64,000 nt of DNA from an uncultured Pseudokineococcus sp. (lineage in GTDB: Bacteria; Actinomycetota; Actinomycetes; Actinomycetales; Quadrisphaeraceae). Below, piece after piece: positions 24,371 through 33,463 of this stretch. The position numbers were made by a program, and so were the translations under genes. The notes beneath the pieces are model-generated. The model searched no databases and had not been told where the DNA came from. It saw nothing but the letters and a program-made list of their open reading frames with translations. The first letter of the stretch is position 1. Every line of letters starts with the position of its first letter. The stretch is from contig NZ_CANMPM010000003.1 of assembly GCF_947499845.1 (NCBI RefSeq), forward strand, positions 248,001-312,000, written 5' to 3'.

Positions 24371-25417
24371 TCAGCCGACGAGGCGCGCCGTGTCGATGAC
24401 GAAGCGGTAGCGGACGTCGCTGGCGACGACGCGCTCGTAGGCCTCGTCGATCTGGTCGCCGCCGATGACCTCGACCTCGGCGCCGATGCCGTGCTCGGCG
24501 CAGAAGTCGAGCATCTCCTGCGTCTGGCGGATGCCGCCGATCTTCGAGCCCGCGAGCGTCTTGCGGCCCTGGATGAGCGAGAAGGCCGCGATGTCGAGCG
24601 GCTTCTCGGGGGCGCCGACCTGGACGAGCGCGCCGTCGAGCTTGAGGAGCCCGAGGTAGGCGTTGAAGTCCACGTTCGCCGAGACGGTGCTGACGATGAG
24701 GTCGAAGGAGCCGGCGAGGGACTCGAAGGTGCCCTCGTCGCCCGTCGCGTAGTAGTGGTCGGCGCCCAGGCGGAGGCCGTCCTCCTGCTTCTTCAGCGAC
24801 TGCGACAGGACGGTCACCTCGGCGCCGAGCGCCTTGGCGATCTTCACGCCCATGTGGCCGAGGCCGCCCAGGCCGACGATCGCGACCTTCGTGCCGGGCC
24901 CGGCGCCCCAGTGCTTGAGCGGGCTGTAGAGCGTGATGCCGGCGCACAGGAGCGGTGCCGCGACGTCGAGGTCGATCCCCTCGGGGATGCCCATGACGTA
25001 GTTCTCGTCGACCACGATCTTCTCGCTGTAGCCGCCGTCGGTCGGGCGGCCGTCCTTGCCGATCGCGTTGTAGGTGCCGGTCTCGCCCTTCAGGCAGTAC
25101 TGCTCCTCGCCGGCGCGGCAGTTCTCGCACTCGCGGCAGGAGTCGACGAAGCAGCCGACCCCGACGCGGTCGCCGACGGAGTACTTCGTGACGTCGGCGC
25201 CCACCTCGGACACGACGCCGGCGATCTCGTGGCCGGGCACGAGCGGGAAGAGGGTCTCGCCCCACTCGCCGCGGGCGGTGTGGATGTCGGAGTGGCAGAT
25301 CCCGGCGTACTTGACGTCGATGAGCACCTCGGCGGGGCCGACGTCGCGGCGCTCGATGGTCGTCGCCTGGAACGGCTCGCCGGGGCCGGCGGTGGAACGG
25401 GCGTTGACGGTCAGCAC
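24371..25417 (-). CDS. Zinc-dependent NAD(P) alcohol dehydrogenase
   Basis: A 348-residue medium-chain dehydrogenase of the cinnamyl-alcohol/YahK-like class, which reduces aldehydes to alcohols. Catalytic zinc ligands appear in [15 protein letters not shown] and [10 protein letters not shown], and the structural zinc Cys cluster is [15 protein letters not shown]. The Rossmann motif is [18 protein letters not shown] (about 177-194). The GTG start at 25417 has GAGGAG 6 nt upstream; the reading frame continues further up but without family similarity. It is monocistronic, facing csrA. The physiological substrate is unknown; NADPH preference is typical of this class. Confidence 0.9.
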   Translation of the reverse strand: MLTVNARSTAGPGEPFQATTIERRDVGPAEVLIDVKYAGICHSDIHTARGEWGETLFPLVPGHEIAGVVSEVGADVTKYSVGDRVGVGCFVDSCRECENCRAGEEQYCLKGETGTYNAIGKDGRPTDGGYSEKIVVDENYVMGIPEGIDLDVAAPLLCAGITLYSPLKHWGAGPGTKVAIVGLGGLGHMGVKIAKALGAEVTVLSQSLKKQEDGLRLGADHYYATGDEGTFESLAGSFDLIVSTVSANVDFNAYLGLLKLDGALVQVGAPEKPLDIAAFSLIQGRKTLAGSKIGGIRQTQEMLDFCAEHGIGAEVEVIGGDQIDEAYERVVASDVRYRFVIDTARLVG

Positions 25418-25758
25418 AGGGGTTCTCCTCGGGTCGTCGGACCCGCCACCGGACGGGGGCGGGCCTCTCGGCCACAGCCTCGCCGCACCCGCCCGTGGCG
25501 GCACGGGGAGCGGCAACCCGCGCGGGCCCGCTGGTGTTCCGGCGGGGGAGGGCCCGTGCGCGAGACCTCGGGCGCCCGGCCGGACGAGCTGGGGCCGCGA
25601 CTGACCCGGACGGTGACCGACGGTGGTCCGTCGGAGTGACGGGGCACACGTTCGGGACGCCTGTGACCACGCAGCGTGCTCACCTGGGTCCAGCGGCGCC
25701 ACGGGGGAGCCGCACCCGTCGCCCTGCGTGCACGGGAGCCCGCGGGGGAGGTCGGTCG

Positions 25759-25962
25759 GTGCACGAGGACGAGGGCGGCACCGGGGACGGGCGCGAGCGC
25801 GCGCCGGACCCGCTGCGCCCACCGCCGGTCGAGCCGCCGAGTCCCCGACGGCGCGCGAGCGACGCCGCGGGAGGCGCCACCGACGAAGGCGACCCGTCCC
25901 CTCGCGAGCGCTCGCCCCGCGGTCGGTCCCCCCGCGTCCGCCCGGGGCGCCGCCCGCGCTGA
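25759..25962 (+). CDS. Possible small disordered protein
   Basis: In the 573-bp gap between the alcohol dehydrogenase and the MOSC gene, a 67-codon frame starts at GTG 25759, 7 nt after GGAGG. It encodes a Pro/Arg/Asp/Glu-rich sequence ([19 protein letters not shown]...) with strong G/C third-position bias but no hydrophobic core or known motif. It may be a real small gene or chance in GC-rich DNA. I see nothing else in 25418-25758. Confidence 0.3.
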   Translation: MHEDEGGTGDGRERAPDPLRPPPVEPPSPRRRASDAAGGATDEGDPSPRERSPRGRSPRVRPGRRPR

Positions 25963-25990
25963 GACCTGCGGCGACGCGGTCGGAGAGGGG

Positions 25991-26626
25991 CTACGGCAGC
26001 CGGCCGCGCCGCAGCACCGGCGTGCCGGCGGCCGCGACGTCGACCGGCGCGGCGGTGCGCAGCTCGGCGGGGCCGACGACGAGCGCGCCGGACGACGTCG
26101 GCACGCAGCGCAGCCCGCCCCGCCCGCGCAGGGCGGCGTGCGCGCCCGGGGCGAGCACCTCGTCCATCCACGCGCAGGGCGCCGCGGGCCGGCGCCCGGC
26201 CAGCCGCACCACGCCCCCGCCCGCCTCGCGGCAGTCGAGGGCGAGGTCGGCTCCGACCAGCGCGTCGACCGGGGCGCCGCGCAGGACGACGTTGCGGCGC
26301 GGCAGCCGCGGGTCCAGGCCGCCGCCGGGCTGCTCGGCGCCGGGGAGCCCGAGGTCGCGGGCGACCCCCTCGAGCGCCTCCACGGCCATCAGGGTCACGG
26401 CGGCGTCAATGTGGGCCGCGCGGCCGAAGAAGCGGTCGCCCACGACGCCCTTGCCGACGACGACGTCGACGCGCGGCAGCGCCGCCGACGGAGGGTGCGG
26501 GGCGCCGTCGCGCGGGCGGCCGAAGTAGTGGTGCTCCGGCGACGCCAGCAGGAGGACCACCTCGACGGAGGTGCGCACCGGGAGGTCCTCGAGCAGGGGC
26601 CCGGGGTGCGTCGGGGCGTCAGGCAC
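25991..26626 (-). CDS. MOSC domain protein
   Basis: A 211-residue protein with the MOSC (molybdenum cofactor sulfurase C-terminal) fold. Visible features are VGKGVVGDRFFGRAAHIDAAVTLM near the N-terminus, PRRNVVLRGAPVDALVGADLAL, and the typical end block RPAAPCAWMDEVLAPGAHAALRGRGGLRC, with the conserved Cys in PCAWM. MOSC proteins transfer sulfur or handle molybdenum cofactor and N-hydroxylated substrates; the specific reaction is unknown. GTG 26626 is preceded by GAGGAT 6 nt upstream on the minus strand, so it is probably leaderless. Confidence 0.82.
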   Translation of the reverse strand: MPDAPTHPGPLLEDLPVRTSVEVVLLLASPEHHYFGRPRDGAPHPPSAALPRVDVVVGKGVVGDRFFGRAAHIDAAVTLMAVEALEGVARDLGLPGAEQPGGGLDPRLPRRNVVLRGAPVDALVGADLALDCREAGGGVVRLAGRRPAAPCAWMDEVLAPGAHAALRGRGGLRCVPTSSGALVVGPAELRTAAPVDVAAAGTPVLRRGRLP

Positions 26627-26705
26627 GGCGCCATCCTCGCGCGCCCCGCAGGTCCCGTGCCGACCAGGGCGGGGTGCGCGGGTGACGGGCGCGGGGGTCC
26701 TGGGG

Positions 26706-26711
26706 TAGGCA
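26706..26711 (+). promoter_or_regulatory. Candidate -10 element for the 26718 gene
   Basis: TAGGCA lies 6 nt before ATG 26718, in the divergent gap with the MOSC gene. The final base deviates from the NANNNT pattern. Confidence 0.35.
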
Positions 26712-26717
26712 CGCGGG

Positions 26718-27080
26718 ATGGCCGACGACCCGCCCGACGAGACCCCGCCCGCCGACCGACCGCCCGGCGGCGGTCCGCGCCGGGGACGGCGCCCGAGCCC
26801 GGTGGCGACCCGCGCGCTCGCCCGCGCGGGTCGCGACGACGACCGCGAGGGCCTCGGGCCGCCGCTGCGGCTGGAGGGCGTCGTCGAGGAGGGCGTCGAG
26901 GCCGGTGCCGTCGTCCTGCGGGAGGCGTCGGGGCGGACGTGGCTGCTCGGCGCCTCGCGGCGCGGCCTCGTCGGCCACCGGGTGCGCGTGGTGGGCGCGG
27001 AGCGCCGGGGCCTCCTGACGACGGCGCAGCAGGGGCCGCCCCTGGCCGTGCGCGAGCTGGAGGACCTCGGGCCGGCCTGA
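26718..27080 (+). CDS. Small protein of unknown function, possible OB-like fold
   Basis: A 120-residue protein with a disordered Pro/Arg-rich first 45 residues and a beta-rich second half (LRLEGVVEEGVEAGAVVLREASGRTWLLGA, then GHRVRVVGAERRGLLTTAQQGPPLAVRELE) whose alternating pattern suggests a small beta-barrel of OB type. No membrane segment or catalytic motif is seen. The ATG is preceded by a possible -10 element. I do not recognise a family with confidence. Confidence 0.6.
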   Translation: MADDPPDETPPADRPPGGGPRRGRRPSPVATRALARAGRDDDREGLGPPLRLEGVVEEGVEAGAVVLREASGRTWLLGASRRGLVGHRVRVVGAERRGLLTTAQQGPPLAVRELEDLGPA

Positions 27081-27137
27081 GGCTCCTCGTCGGGCTCTCT
27101 CCTCGCCGGGAGCTCGTGGTCCGGCTCCTCCTCGACG

Positions 27138-27199
27138 CCACGAGACCGACGGACGACGGCGTCACGTCGCCGGGCAGCCACCGTTCGTCGGTCTCGTGG
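27138..27199. repeat. Imperfect inverted repeat in the 27081-27429 gap
   Basis: CCACGAGACCGACGGACG at 27138 is matched by CGTTCGTCGGTCTCGTGG at 27182-27199, an 18-bp arm with one mismatch around a 26-bp loop. A further partial direct copy (CGTGCGTCGGTCTCG) starts at 27211. No gene is apparent in the gap; TAGCGT at 27355-27360 may be a promoter element for the next operon. Confidence 0.6.
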
Positions 27200-27429
27200 T
27201 CCTGTCCCGCCGTGCGTCGGTCTCGACCACCTCGCCACTGCCCCAGCGCGCACCGGGGCTGGCGACGTCCGTCCGGGCGGTGCGCACAGCGGCGACGCCG
27301 TCGGCCCGGTGCACACCCCCGCCGTCGTCCCGGCCGCTCGCCGCCACGGCTCCCTAGCGTCGCGGCACGTCCTCACCCGGGGACCGGCGCGGACCACGGG
27401 CGGTCAGCGGGAGGCGGAGGAGGAGGCCG

Positions 27430-27900
27430 GTGGTGGCTGCGGGGGTCGAGGCGCTGGTGGGAGCGGCGGTGCCCGCCGCGGCGGCGGCGAGCGGGGCGGC
27501 CGCGGCCCTGAGGCTGGCGGCGGCCGGGGTCGAGCGGGAGGCCGCCGTGGTGCGCGCCGAGGTGGCCCGCGCGCGTGGCGCCGACGCCCCGGGGTGGCGC
27601 TCGCGCGCGGCGGAGGCCTACCGCGCCCGCCTCGCCGAGGTCGTCGCGCGCGGGGCGCGCGACGCGGGCGCCCTCGACGAGCTCGCACGGGCTCTGCGGG
27701 CGCACGCGGCCGGTGCGGAGGCCCGGGCGGAGGCCGTGGTCGCGGCGGTGGCGACGGCGTCGGCGCTCGCGGACCGGGCGGCGCAGGAGGGCGAGGAGCT
27801 CGGGCCGCGCCTGCTGCGACGCGCCGAGGGGGTGCTCGAGGAGGCCCTGCGGGCGGTCGGGGGCCGGGCCGCCGCGCTGGCCGACGGAGCCCGGTGGTGA
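27430..27900 (+). CDS. WXG100-like helical protein
   Basis: A 156-residue, almost entirely helical Ala/Arg/Glu-rich protein. The segment PGWRSRAAEAYRARLAEVVARGARDAGALDELARALRAHA has the Trp-centred turn between two long helices seen in WXG100/ESX-type proteins. It starts at GTG 27430, 4 nt after a GGAGGAGGAGG ribosome site, and overlaps the downstream hydrolase gene by GTGA. No secretion genes are nearby. Assignment rests on pattern, not strong similarity; it may serve as a partner or leader for the hydrolase. Confidence 0.6.
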   Translation: MVAAGVEALVGAAVPAAAAASGAAAALRLAAAGVEREAAVVRAEVARARGADAPGWRSRAAEAYRARLAEVVARGARDAGALDELARALRAHAAGAEARAEAVVAAVATASALADRAAQEGEELGPRLLRRAEGVLEEALRAVGGRAAALADGARW

Positions 27901-29762
27901 GCCCGGTCGTGAGCCCGAACGGGAGGACGGTGGTCGGCCCTGCGGCGGGACCGGCCGGGAGCGCCCTGACCGGTGCCCTGGTGGAGGAGCTGGCGGGCGC
28001 GGTGGTGGACCGAGCCGTGGGACCGGGGGTCGGCACGGGGATCACCACGGGGAGCGGCGCGGGAGGCGGCGCGGGACGCGAGGACGAGGTGCTCGTCGTG
28101 CGGGGCGGCGCCGGCGGCCTGGTCGCCGACGGACTGGCCATGGCCGGGGCGGCGCAGGTGCTGCACCGCAGCGCCCTGGTCCTGGGCGAGGTCGGGGCGG
28201 ACGTCGTCGCGCTGGTGGCGCGGGCGGCGCTGACAGCGGCCCCGGTCGTCGACCCGGCGGGCGCGGGAGCGGTGGCGCAGGCCCTCGCCGTCGCCGTGGG
28301 CCCGGGCGGGACGGGCGGCACGGCGGCGGCCTGCGGGGCCCTGGCCGCACGCCTGGCCGTGGCGGGTGCGGCCTACGAGGAGGCCGAGGGGCTCGTGGAC
28401 CGCTCCCTCGCCCGCCTCCGCGGCGGCGCGGCCGCGGCGGCGGGCAGCGCGCTGGGGGCCGCGGCCCGCCGACCCGAGGTCTGGGCGGCCAGCGGCTCCA
28501 CGGTGCTCGTGGCGGCCTCCGCCACCGCCCTCGTGTGGGTGGCCGTGCGGGGCGGCGGCCTGGTGGGCGAGGTGGGGGACGCCGCCGCGGGCGCCCTCGC
28601 CGACGGGCGGCTCGACCCCCGCGAGCGCGCGGCCCTCTCGGCGTCCGCGGCGGCGATGCCCGACGCCCTCGAGGTGCTGGCGCGCGAGGACGCGGCGGCG
28701 GCCGGCGGCGCCCTCGCCGCCGAGGCCTCCCGTCTGGCCGCGCAGCACCCGCGGGCCCTGCAGCACCTCGTCGCCGCGCTGCCGCCCCTGCTCGCCGCGG
28801 CGGCGCGGGGCGGGGGAGGTGGGCCGCGGCCCTCCGCCACCGCGACGGCGCTGCCGCACGGCGACCGCTGGGCCTGGCCGCCCCGCGACGTCGCGGACCT
28901 CGCCGCCGGCGTCGCGGTGCTCGCGGCGCAGGACGGCGCGCTCCGCCCGACCCGCGTCGAGGTCCGCGCGGCCGGCCCGGCCCGGTCCGTCACCCCGGCG
29001 CGCGGCACCGCGGACCTGCTGGCGCGCGCCCGCCCCATGGCCGGGGGCGGGGCCCTCAGCCCCGCGGGGCGGGCGACGAGCGCCGCGCCGATCGCCGTCG
29101 AGCGGGTCGTCGACGCGGCGGGCGCGCGGCGGTGGGTCGTCGTCCTGCCGCCCACGCAGACGACGGCGGCGCCGTGGGACGAGGTGACGACCAACCCCGC
29201 CGACCTCGGCACGGACCTGCGCGGGGTCGGCGAGCTGCCCACGGCCATGACCCGCGCGGCCGTGGAGGCCATGGACCGGGCGGGCGTGGCGCCCGACGAG
29301 CCGGTGCTCCTCGTCGGCTACAGCCAGGGCGGCATCACCGCGGCCCAGCTCGCCGCCGACCCGGCGCTGCGCTCGCGCTTCGCCGTGGACGCCGTCCTCA
29401 CCGCCGGGGCGCCCGTGGGCGGCCTCGACGTGCCGCCGGACGTCGCCGTCCTGTCGCTCGAGCACGAGGAGGACTGGATCGCGAGCCTGGAGGGCGCCGA
29501 CGCGCCGGCGACGCCGTCGCGGACGACGGTGCTGCGCGACCTGCCGGACGCGGCCACGGCGCCCGGGCCGGGGGAGCCGGCGGACGGCATGGCCGGCCAC
29601 GACCTGGGGCGCTACCGCGAGACGGCGGCCCTCGTCGACGCCTCCGACGACCCCTCGCTCGTCACCTGGCGCGCCCGGGTGGCGCCCTACCTCGCCGGGG
29701 AGGGCACGACGGCGAGCGCCCGCCTCTTCCTCGCGGAGCGGCGTCCCCCGGGGGGCGGGTGA
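27897..29762 (+). CDS. Large alpha/beta-hydrolase protein coupled to a WXG-like partner
   Basis: A 621-residue protein with an Ala/Gly/Val-rich helical N-terminal 400 residues and an alpha/beta hydrolase-like C-terminal domain. The nucleophile elbow is GYSQGG (Ser476) in EPVLLVGYSQGGITAAQLAADP, followed by the strand AVDAVLTAGAPVGG and a late GHDLGRYRETA that could supply the catalytic His. A preceding strand RRWVVVLPPTQ fits the fold's first strand. No signal peptide is clear, so export, if any, would follow a WXG-type route with the upstream overlapping gene. Substrate unknown. Confidence 0.7.
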   Translation: MSPVVSPNGRTVVGPAAGPAGSALTGALVEELAGAVVDRAVGPGVGTGITTGSGAGGGAGREDEVLVVRGGAGGLVADGLAMAGAAQVLHRSALVLGEVGADVVALVARAALTAAPVVDPAGAGAVAQALAVAVGPGGTGGTAAACGALAARLAVAGAAYEEAEGLVDRSLARLRGGAAAAAGSALGAAARRPEVWAASGSTVLVAASATALVWVAVRGGGLVGEVGDAAAGALADGRLDPRERAALSASAAAMPDALEVLAREDAAAAGGALAAEASRLAAQHPRALQHLVAALPPLLAAAARGGGGGPRPSATATALPHGDRWAWPPRDVADLAAGVAVLAAQDGALRPTRVEVRAAGPARSVTPARGTADLLARARPMAGGGALSPAGRATSAAPIAVERVVDAAGARRWVVVLPPTQTTAAPWDEVTTNPADLGTDLRGVGELPTAMTRAAVEAMDRAGVAPDEPVLLVGYSQGGITAAQLAADPALRSRFAVDAVLTAGAPVGGLDVPPDVAVLSLEHEEDWIASLEGADAPATPSRTTVLRDLPDAATAPGPGEPADGMAGHDLGRYRETAALVDASDDPSLVTWRARVAPYLAGEGTTASARLFLAERRPPGGG

Positions 29763-29922
29763 GGGGAGCGGGGAGCCGCCCGGACCCGCGCGGCGCCCCG
29801 TCGCGACGGGGCGGGCTGGCAGGATCGCCGCGGCCGGGGCTGGCTGGCCGGCACGGGCTGGAGGGCACGAGCCACCGGGTGAAGGGCGCGGGTCCCGAGG
29901 CGCCACGAGACGAGGAGAGCGC

Positions 29923-30894
29923 ATGAGCTGGCTGGTGACGGGCGGGGCCGGGTACATCGGCGCCCACGTCGTGGACGCGTTCCGCGAGGCCGGGCTCGGC
30001 TGCGTCGTGCTCGACGACCTGTCCTCGGGCGTGGCGGGCTTCGTGCCGGAGGACGTGCCGATGGTCCGCGCCGACCTCCTCGACGGCGCCGCGGTCGAGC
30101 GGGCGCTGCGCGAGCACGAGGTCACCGGCGTGGTGCACCTCGCGGGCTTCAAGTACGCCGGCGTCTCCGTCCAGCGCCCGCTGCACACGTACACGCAGAA
30201 CGTCACGGCCATGGTCTCCCTGCTCCGGGCGATGGACGCCGCCGGCGTCGACCGCTGCGTCTTCTCCTCCAGCGCCGCCGTCTACGGGACGCCGCCCGAC
30301 GACGTCGTCACCGAGGCGACGCCCACGCGCCCGGAGTCGCCCTACGGCGAGAGCAAGCTCGCGGGGGAGTGGCTGCTGCGCGACGTCGCCCGCGCGAGCG
30401 GCCTGCGGGCCACGAGCCTGCGGTACTTCAACGTCGTCGGCTCCGGGCGCCCCGAGCTCTACGACGCGAGCCCGCACAACCTCTTCCCGCTCGTGCTCTC
30501 CGCCCTCGCGGAGGGGCGCACGCCCGTCATCCGGGGCACGGACTACCCGACGCCCGACGGGACCTGCGTGCGCGACTACGTCCACGTCGCCGACCTCGCC
30601 CGCAGCCACGTGGCCGCGGCCCGGCGCCTCGAGGCGGGCGACGCCGTCGAGCCGGTCTACAACCTCGGCAGCGGGGACGGCGCGTCCGTGCGCGAGATCA
30701 TGAGCGCCGTCGCCCGCGTGACGGGCGTCGACTTCACCCCCGAGGAGGCCGACCGGCGCCCCGGGGACCCGCCGCGGATCGTCGCCCGCGGCGACCTCGC
30801 GGCCCGCGACCTCGACTGGGCCATGCGCCACGACCTCGACGACATGGTCGCCGGGGCCTGGGCGGCCCAGCAGCGCGCCCAGCGGGAGGGCTGA
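29923..30894 (+). CDS. galE: UDP-glucose 4-epimerase
   Basis: GalE interconverts UDP-glucose and UDP-galactose using tightly bound NAD. The 323-residue protein has the nucleotide motif GGAGYIG (7-13), the catalytic Ser117 in FSSSAAVYG and the Tyr141-x3-Lys145 pair in SPYGESKLAGEW, then LRYFNVVGSG and PTPDGTCVRDYVHVADLA, both diagnostic of GalE. GAGGAG lies 8 nt before ATG 29923. No other Leloir pathway genes are adjacent. Confidence 0.93.
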   Translation: MSWLVTGGAGYIGAHVVDAFREAGLGCVVLDDLSSGVAGFVPEDVPMVRADLLDGAAVERALREHEVTGVVHLAGFKYAGVSVQRPLHTYTQNVTAMVSLLRAMDAAGVDRCVFSSSAAVYGTPPDDVVTEATPTRPESPYGESKLAGEWLLRDVARASGLRATSLRYFNVVGSGRPELYDASPHNLFPLVLSALAEGRTPVIRGTDYPTPDGTCVRDYVHVADLARSHVAAARRLEAGDAVEPVYNLGSGDGASVREIMSAVARVTGVDFTPEEADRRPGDPPRIVARGDLAARDLDWAMRHDLDDMVAGAWAAQQRAQREG

Positions 30895-30961
30895 GCCGGC
30901 CGCCGCGCGCCCCGCCGCCGGAGGCGCGTCGCGGCGCCCCGGCGGGTCCGGGCCGCCGACC

Positions 30962-30967
30962 TAGGCT
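30962..30967 (+). promoter_or_regulatory. Candidate -10 element for leaderless hisC
   Basis: TAGGCT lies 8 nt before the hisC ATG. Confidence 0.5.
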
Positions 30968-30975
30968 GCGGGGCC

Positions 30976-32058
30976 ATGACGACGCTGCACCCGCGCCTGC
31001 GCGCGGTCCTCGACGACGTGCCCGCGTACGTGCCGGGGCGCCCGCCGCAGGCGCTCGACGGGCTGGTGCCGTACAAGCTGGCGAGCAACGAGAACCCGTT
31101 CCCGCCGCTGCCGTCGGTCGTCGACGTCGTCGCGCGGGCGGCGGCGAGCGCCAACCGCTACCCGGACATGCTCAGCACCGAGCTCGTCGCCGCGGTGGCG
31201 CGCCACGACGGCGTCCCGCCCGAGCACGTCGTCGCCGGGCCCGGCAGCGTCGGCGTGCTGAGCCAGGTGCTCACGGCGGTCGCGAGCGCCGGCGACGAGG
31301 TCGTGCACGCCTGGCGCTCCTTCGAGGCCTACCCCATCGTCGTCCGCCTCACCGGGGCCGAGCCGGTCCCCGTGCCGCTGCTGCCCGACGGGCGGCACGA
31401 CCTCCCGGCGATGGCGGCCGCCGTCACCGAGCGCACGCGCCTCGTGCTCGTCTGCAGCCCCAACAACCCCACGGGGCCGGCCGTCACGGCGGAGGAGCTC
31501 GAGGCCTTCCTCGACGCCGTGCCGCGCGACGTCCTCGTCGTCCTCGACGAGGCCTACCGCGAGTTCGTGCGGCCGGAGGCGGGGGCGCCCGACGCGGTCG
31601 CGCTGCACCTCGAGCGCCCGAACCTCGTCGTGCTGCGCACCTTCTCCAAGGCGTACGGGCTCGCGGGCCTGCGCGTCGGCTACGGCCTGGCGCACCCCGT
31701 CGTCGCCGACGCCCTGCGCAAGACGGCCATCCCCTTCGGCGTCAGCACCCTCGCGCAGGCGGCCGCCGTCGCCTCGCTCGAGGCGGAGGACGAGCTGCTC
31801 GAGCGCGTCCGGTCCATCGTCGCCGAGCGCGAGCGCGTCGCCGCGGCCCTCGCCGAGCAGGGGTGGGAGGTGCCCTCGACGGAGGCGAACTTCGTGTGGA
31901 TGCCGGTCGGCGAGCGCGCCGGCGAGCTCGCCGAGGCGTGCAGCGCGGTGGGCCTGTCGGTGCGCGCCTTCGCCGGTGACGGCGTGCGGGTGAGCATCGC
32001 CGAGCCCGAGGCCGGGGACCGGTTCCTCGAGGTGACCGCCTCCTTCCCGCGGGGCTGA
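30976..32058 (+). CDS. hisC: Histidinol-phosphate aminotransferase family (HisC-like)
   Basis: A 360-residue class II PLP aminotransferase. Typical blocks are [42 protein letters not shown] and the PLP Lys225 in [16 protein letters not shown]. It transfers an amino group between histidinol phosphate or aromatic amino acids and 2-oxoglutarate. Actinobacteria often carry a second copy used as aromatic aminotransferase (Pat); since no other his genes are here, that alternative is quite possible. A short GGGGCGCC stem-loop follows the stop at 32059-32085. Confidence 0.85.
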   Translation: MTTLHPRLRAVLDDVPAYVPGRPPQALDGLVPYKLASNENPFPPLPSVVDVVARAAASANRYPDMLSTELVAAVARHDGVPPEHVVAGPGSVGVLSQVLTAVASAGDEVVHAWRSFEAYPIVVRLTGAEPVPVPLLPDGRHDLPAMAAAVTERTRLVLVCSPNNPTGPAVTAEELEAFLDAVPRDVLVVLDEAYREFVRPEAGAPDAVALHLERPNLVVLRTFSKAYGLAGLRVGYGLAHPVVADALRKTAIPFGVSTLAQAAAVASLEAEDELLERVRSIVAERERVAAALAEQGWEVPSTEANFVWMPVGERAGELAEACSAVGLSVRAFAGDGVRVSIAEPEAGDRFLEVTASFPRG

Positions 32059-32201
32059 GGGGCGCCCGGACGGCGTCGGCGCCCCACTCGGGAGCCCGCG
32101 GCGGGCGCCGCGCGCCCGTCGTCCTCCACCGGCGCCCCACCGGGCCGCCCGGGCCCGCGCGCGGCGGTCGGACGGGGCCGAGGGCGCCCCCGACGCCGGA
32201 G

Positions 32202-32207
32202 TACCGT
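32202..32207 (+). promoter_or_regulatory. Candidate -10 element for the 2-oxoacid dehydrogenase operon
   Basis: TACCGT is the only good NANNNT match in the 211-bp gap before the E1 alpha gene and would give a leader of about 60 nt with a GAGGGAGGG ribosome site at its end. Confidence 0.4.
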
Positions 32208-32269
32208 GCCCCGCTGGATCGCCCGAGCACCGGGTCGAGCAGCGAGCGCAGGCCGCCGAGGGAGGGCAC

Positions 32270-33463
32270 GTGACGTCGTCGACGGGCCGCACAGCCACCG
32301 CCTCCACCCCGTCCGCCGCGGGTGGGTCGCCCGCCGCGGCCGGGCCGATGCACGTCGTGCAGATGCTCACGCCGGACGGGCGGCGCGTCGACCACGAGGA
32401 GGACCCGGCCCTCGCGGCCCACGCGGCGACTCTCACGGCCGAGGACCTGCGCGGCATGTACCGCGACATGGCCCTCGCCCGGCGCGTCGACGTCGAGGCC
32501 ACGGCGCTGCAGCGCCAGGGCGAGCTCGGCCTGTGGGCGAGCCTGCTCGGCCAGGAGGCCGCGCAGGTGGGCTCGGCCCGGGCGACGCTGCCGCAGGACA
32601 GGCTCTTCCCGACCTACCGCGAGCACGCCGTCGCGATGGTGCGCGGGGTCGACCCCGCGCAGGTCCTCTCCCTCTTCCGCGGCGTGGACCGCGGCGGCTG
32701 GGACGTCGAGGCCACCGGCCTCAGCCCGTACGCGCTCGTCATCGGCAGCCAGACCCTGCACGCGACCGGCTACGCCATGGGCGTCCAGCGCGACGGGGCC
32801 GTGGGCACGGGCGACCCGGCCCGGGACGCCTGCGTGCTCGCCTACTTCGGCGACGGCGCGAGCAGCCAGGGCGACGTCAACGAGGCCTTCGTCTTCGCCA
32901 CCGCCTACCAGGCGCCCGTCGTCTTCGTCTGCCAGAACAACCAGTGGGCCATCTCCGTGCCGGCGGAGCGGCAGACGCGCGTGCCCATCGCCCAGCGCGC
33001 CAGCGGCTTCGGCTTCCCGGGCGTCCGCGTCGACGGCAACGACGTCGTCGCCTGCTACGCCGTCGTGCGCGCGGCCGCCGAGCGGGCGCGCGCCGGCGAG
33101 GGGCCGACGCTCGTCGAGGCCTTCACGTACCGGATGGGCGCCCACACGACCTCCGACGACCCGGGGCGCTACCGGCCCTCGGTCGAGGTGGAGCAGTGGC
33201 GCGCCCGCGACCCGCTCACCCGGCTCGAGGCGCACCTGCGCCGCGACCACGGCGCGGACGACGCCTTCTTCGCCGACGTCGCGCGCGAGGGCGACACCGC
33301 GGCGTCGCGGCTGCGGCGGGCGGTGCTCGAGATGCCCGACCCGGAGCCGGGCTCGATGTTCGACCACGCCTACGCGGCGGAGCACCCCCAGGTCGAGGAG
33401 GAGCGCGCCTGGTACGCCGCCTACCTCGCGGGCCTGGACGGCGAGGAGGGGCGCACGGCATGA
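32270..33463 (+). CDS. pdhA: 2-oxoacid dehydrogenase E1 alpha subunit (pyruvate or branched-chain)
   Basis: The alpha subunit of the thiamine-dependent E1 that decarboxylates a 2-oxoacid and acylates the lipoyl group of E2. The 397-residue protein has a 50-residue variable leader, then GELGLWASLLGQEAAQVGSA, FPTYREHAVAMVRG, the thiamine-diphosphate motif GDGASSQGDVNEAFVFA (about 194-212) and the phosphorylation-loop-like RMGAHTTSDDPGRY. GTG 32270 follows GAGGGAGGG. It overlaps E1 beta by ATGA. Many actinobacteria use a homodimeric AceE for pyruvate, so a branched-chain 2-oxoacid substrate is at least as likely. Confidence 0.9.
   Translation: MTSSTGRTATASTPSAAGGSPAAAGPMHVVQMLTPDGRRVDHEEDPALAAHAATLTAEDLRGMYRDMALARRVDVEATALQRQGELGLWASLLGQEAAQVGSARATLPQDRLFPTYREHAVAMVRGVDPAQVLSLFRGVDRGGWDVEATGLSPYALVIGSQTLHATGYAMGVQRDGAVGTGDPARDACVLAYFGDGASSQGDVNEAFVFATAYQAPVVFVCQNNQWAISVPAERQTRVPIAQRASGFGFPGVRVDGNDVVACYAVVRAAAERARAGEGPTLVEAFTYRMGAHTTSDDPGRYRPSVEVEQWRARDPLTRLEAHLRRDHGADDAFFADVAREGDTAASRLRRAVLEMPDPEPGSMFDHAYAAEHPQVEEERAWYAAYLAGLDGEEGRTA

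Noticed and set aside
19098-25670. Giant minus-strand open frame opposite flhA, the FlhF-like gene and csrA
   Set aside because: It is a GC-bias shadow: the plus-strand frames encode well-known families, and the antisense product is Arg/Gly/Asp low-complexity sequence with no motif.
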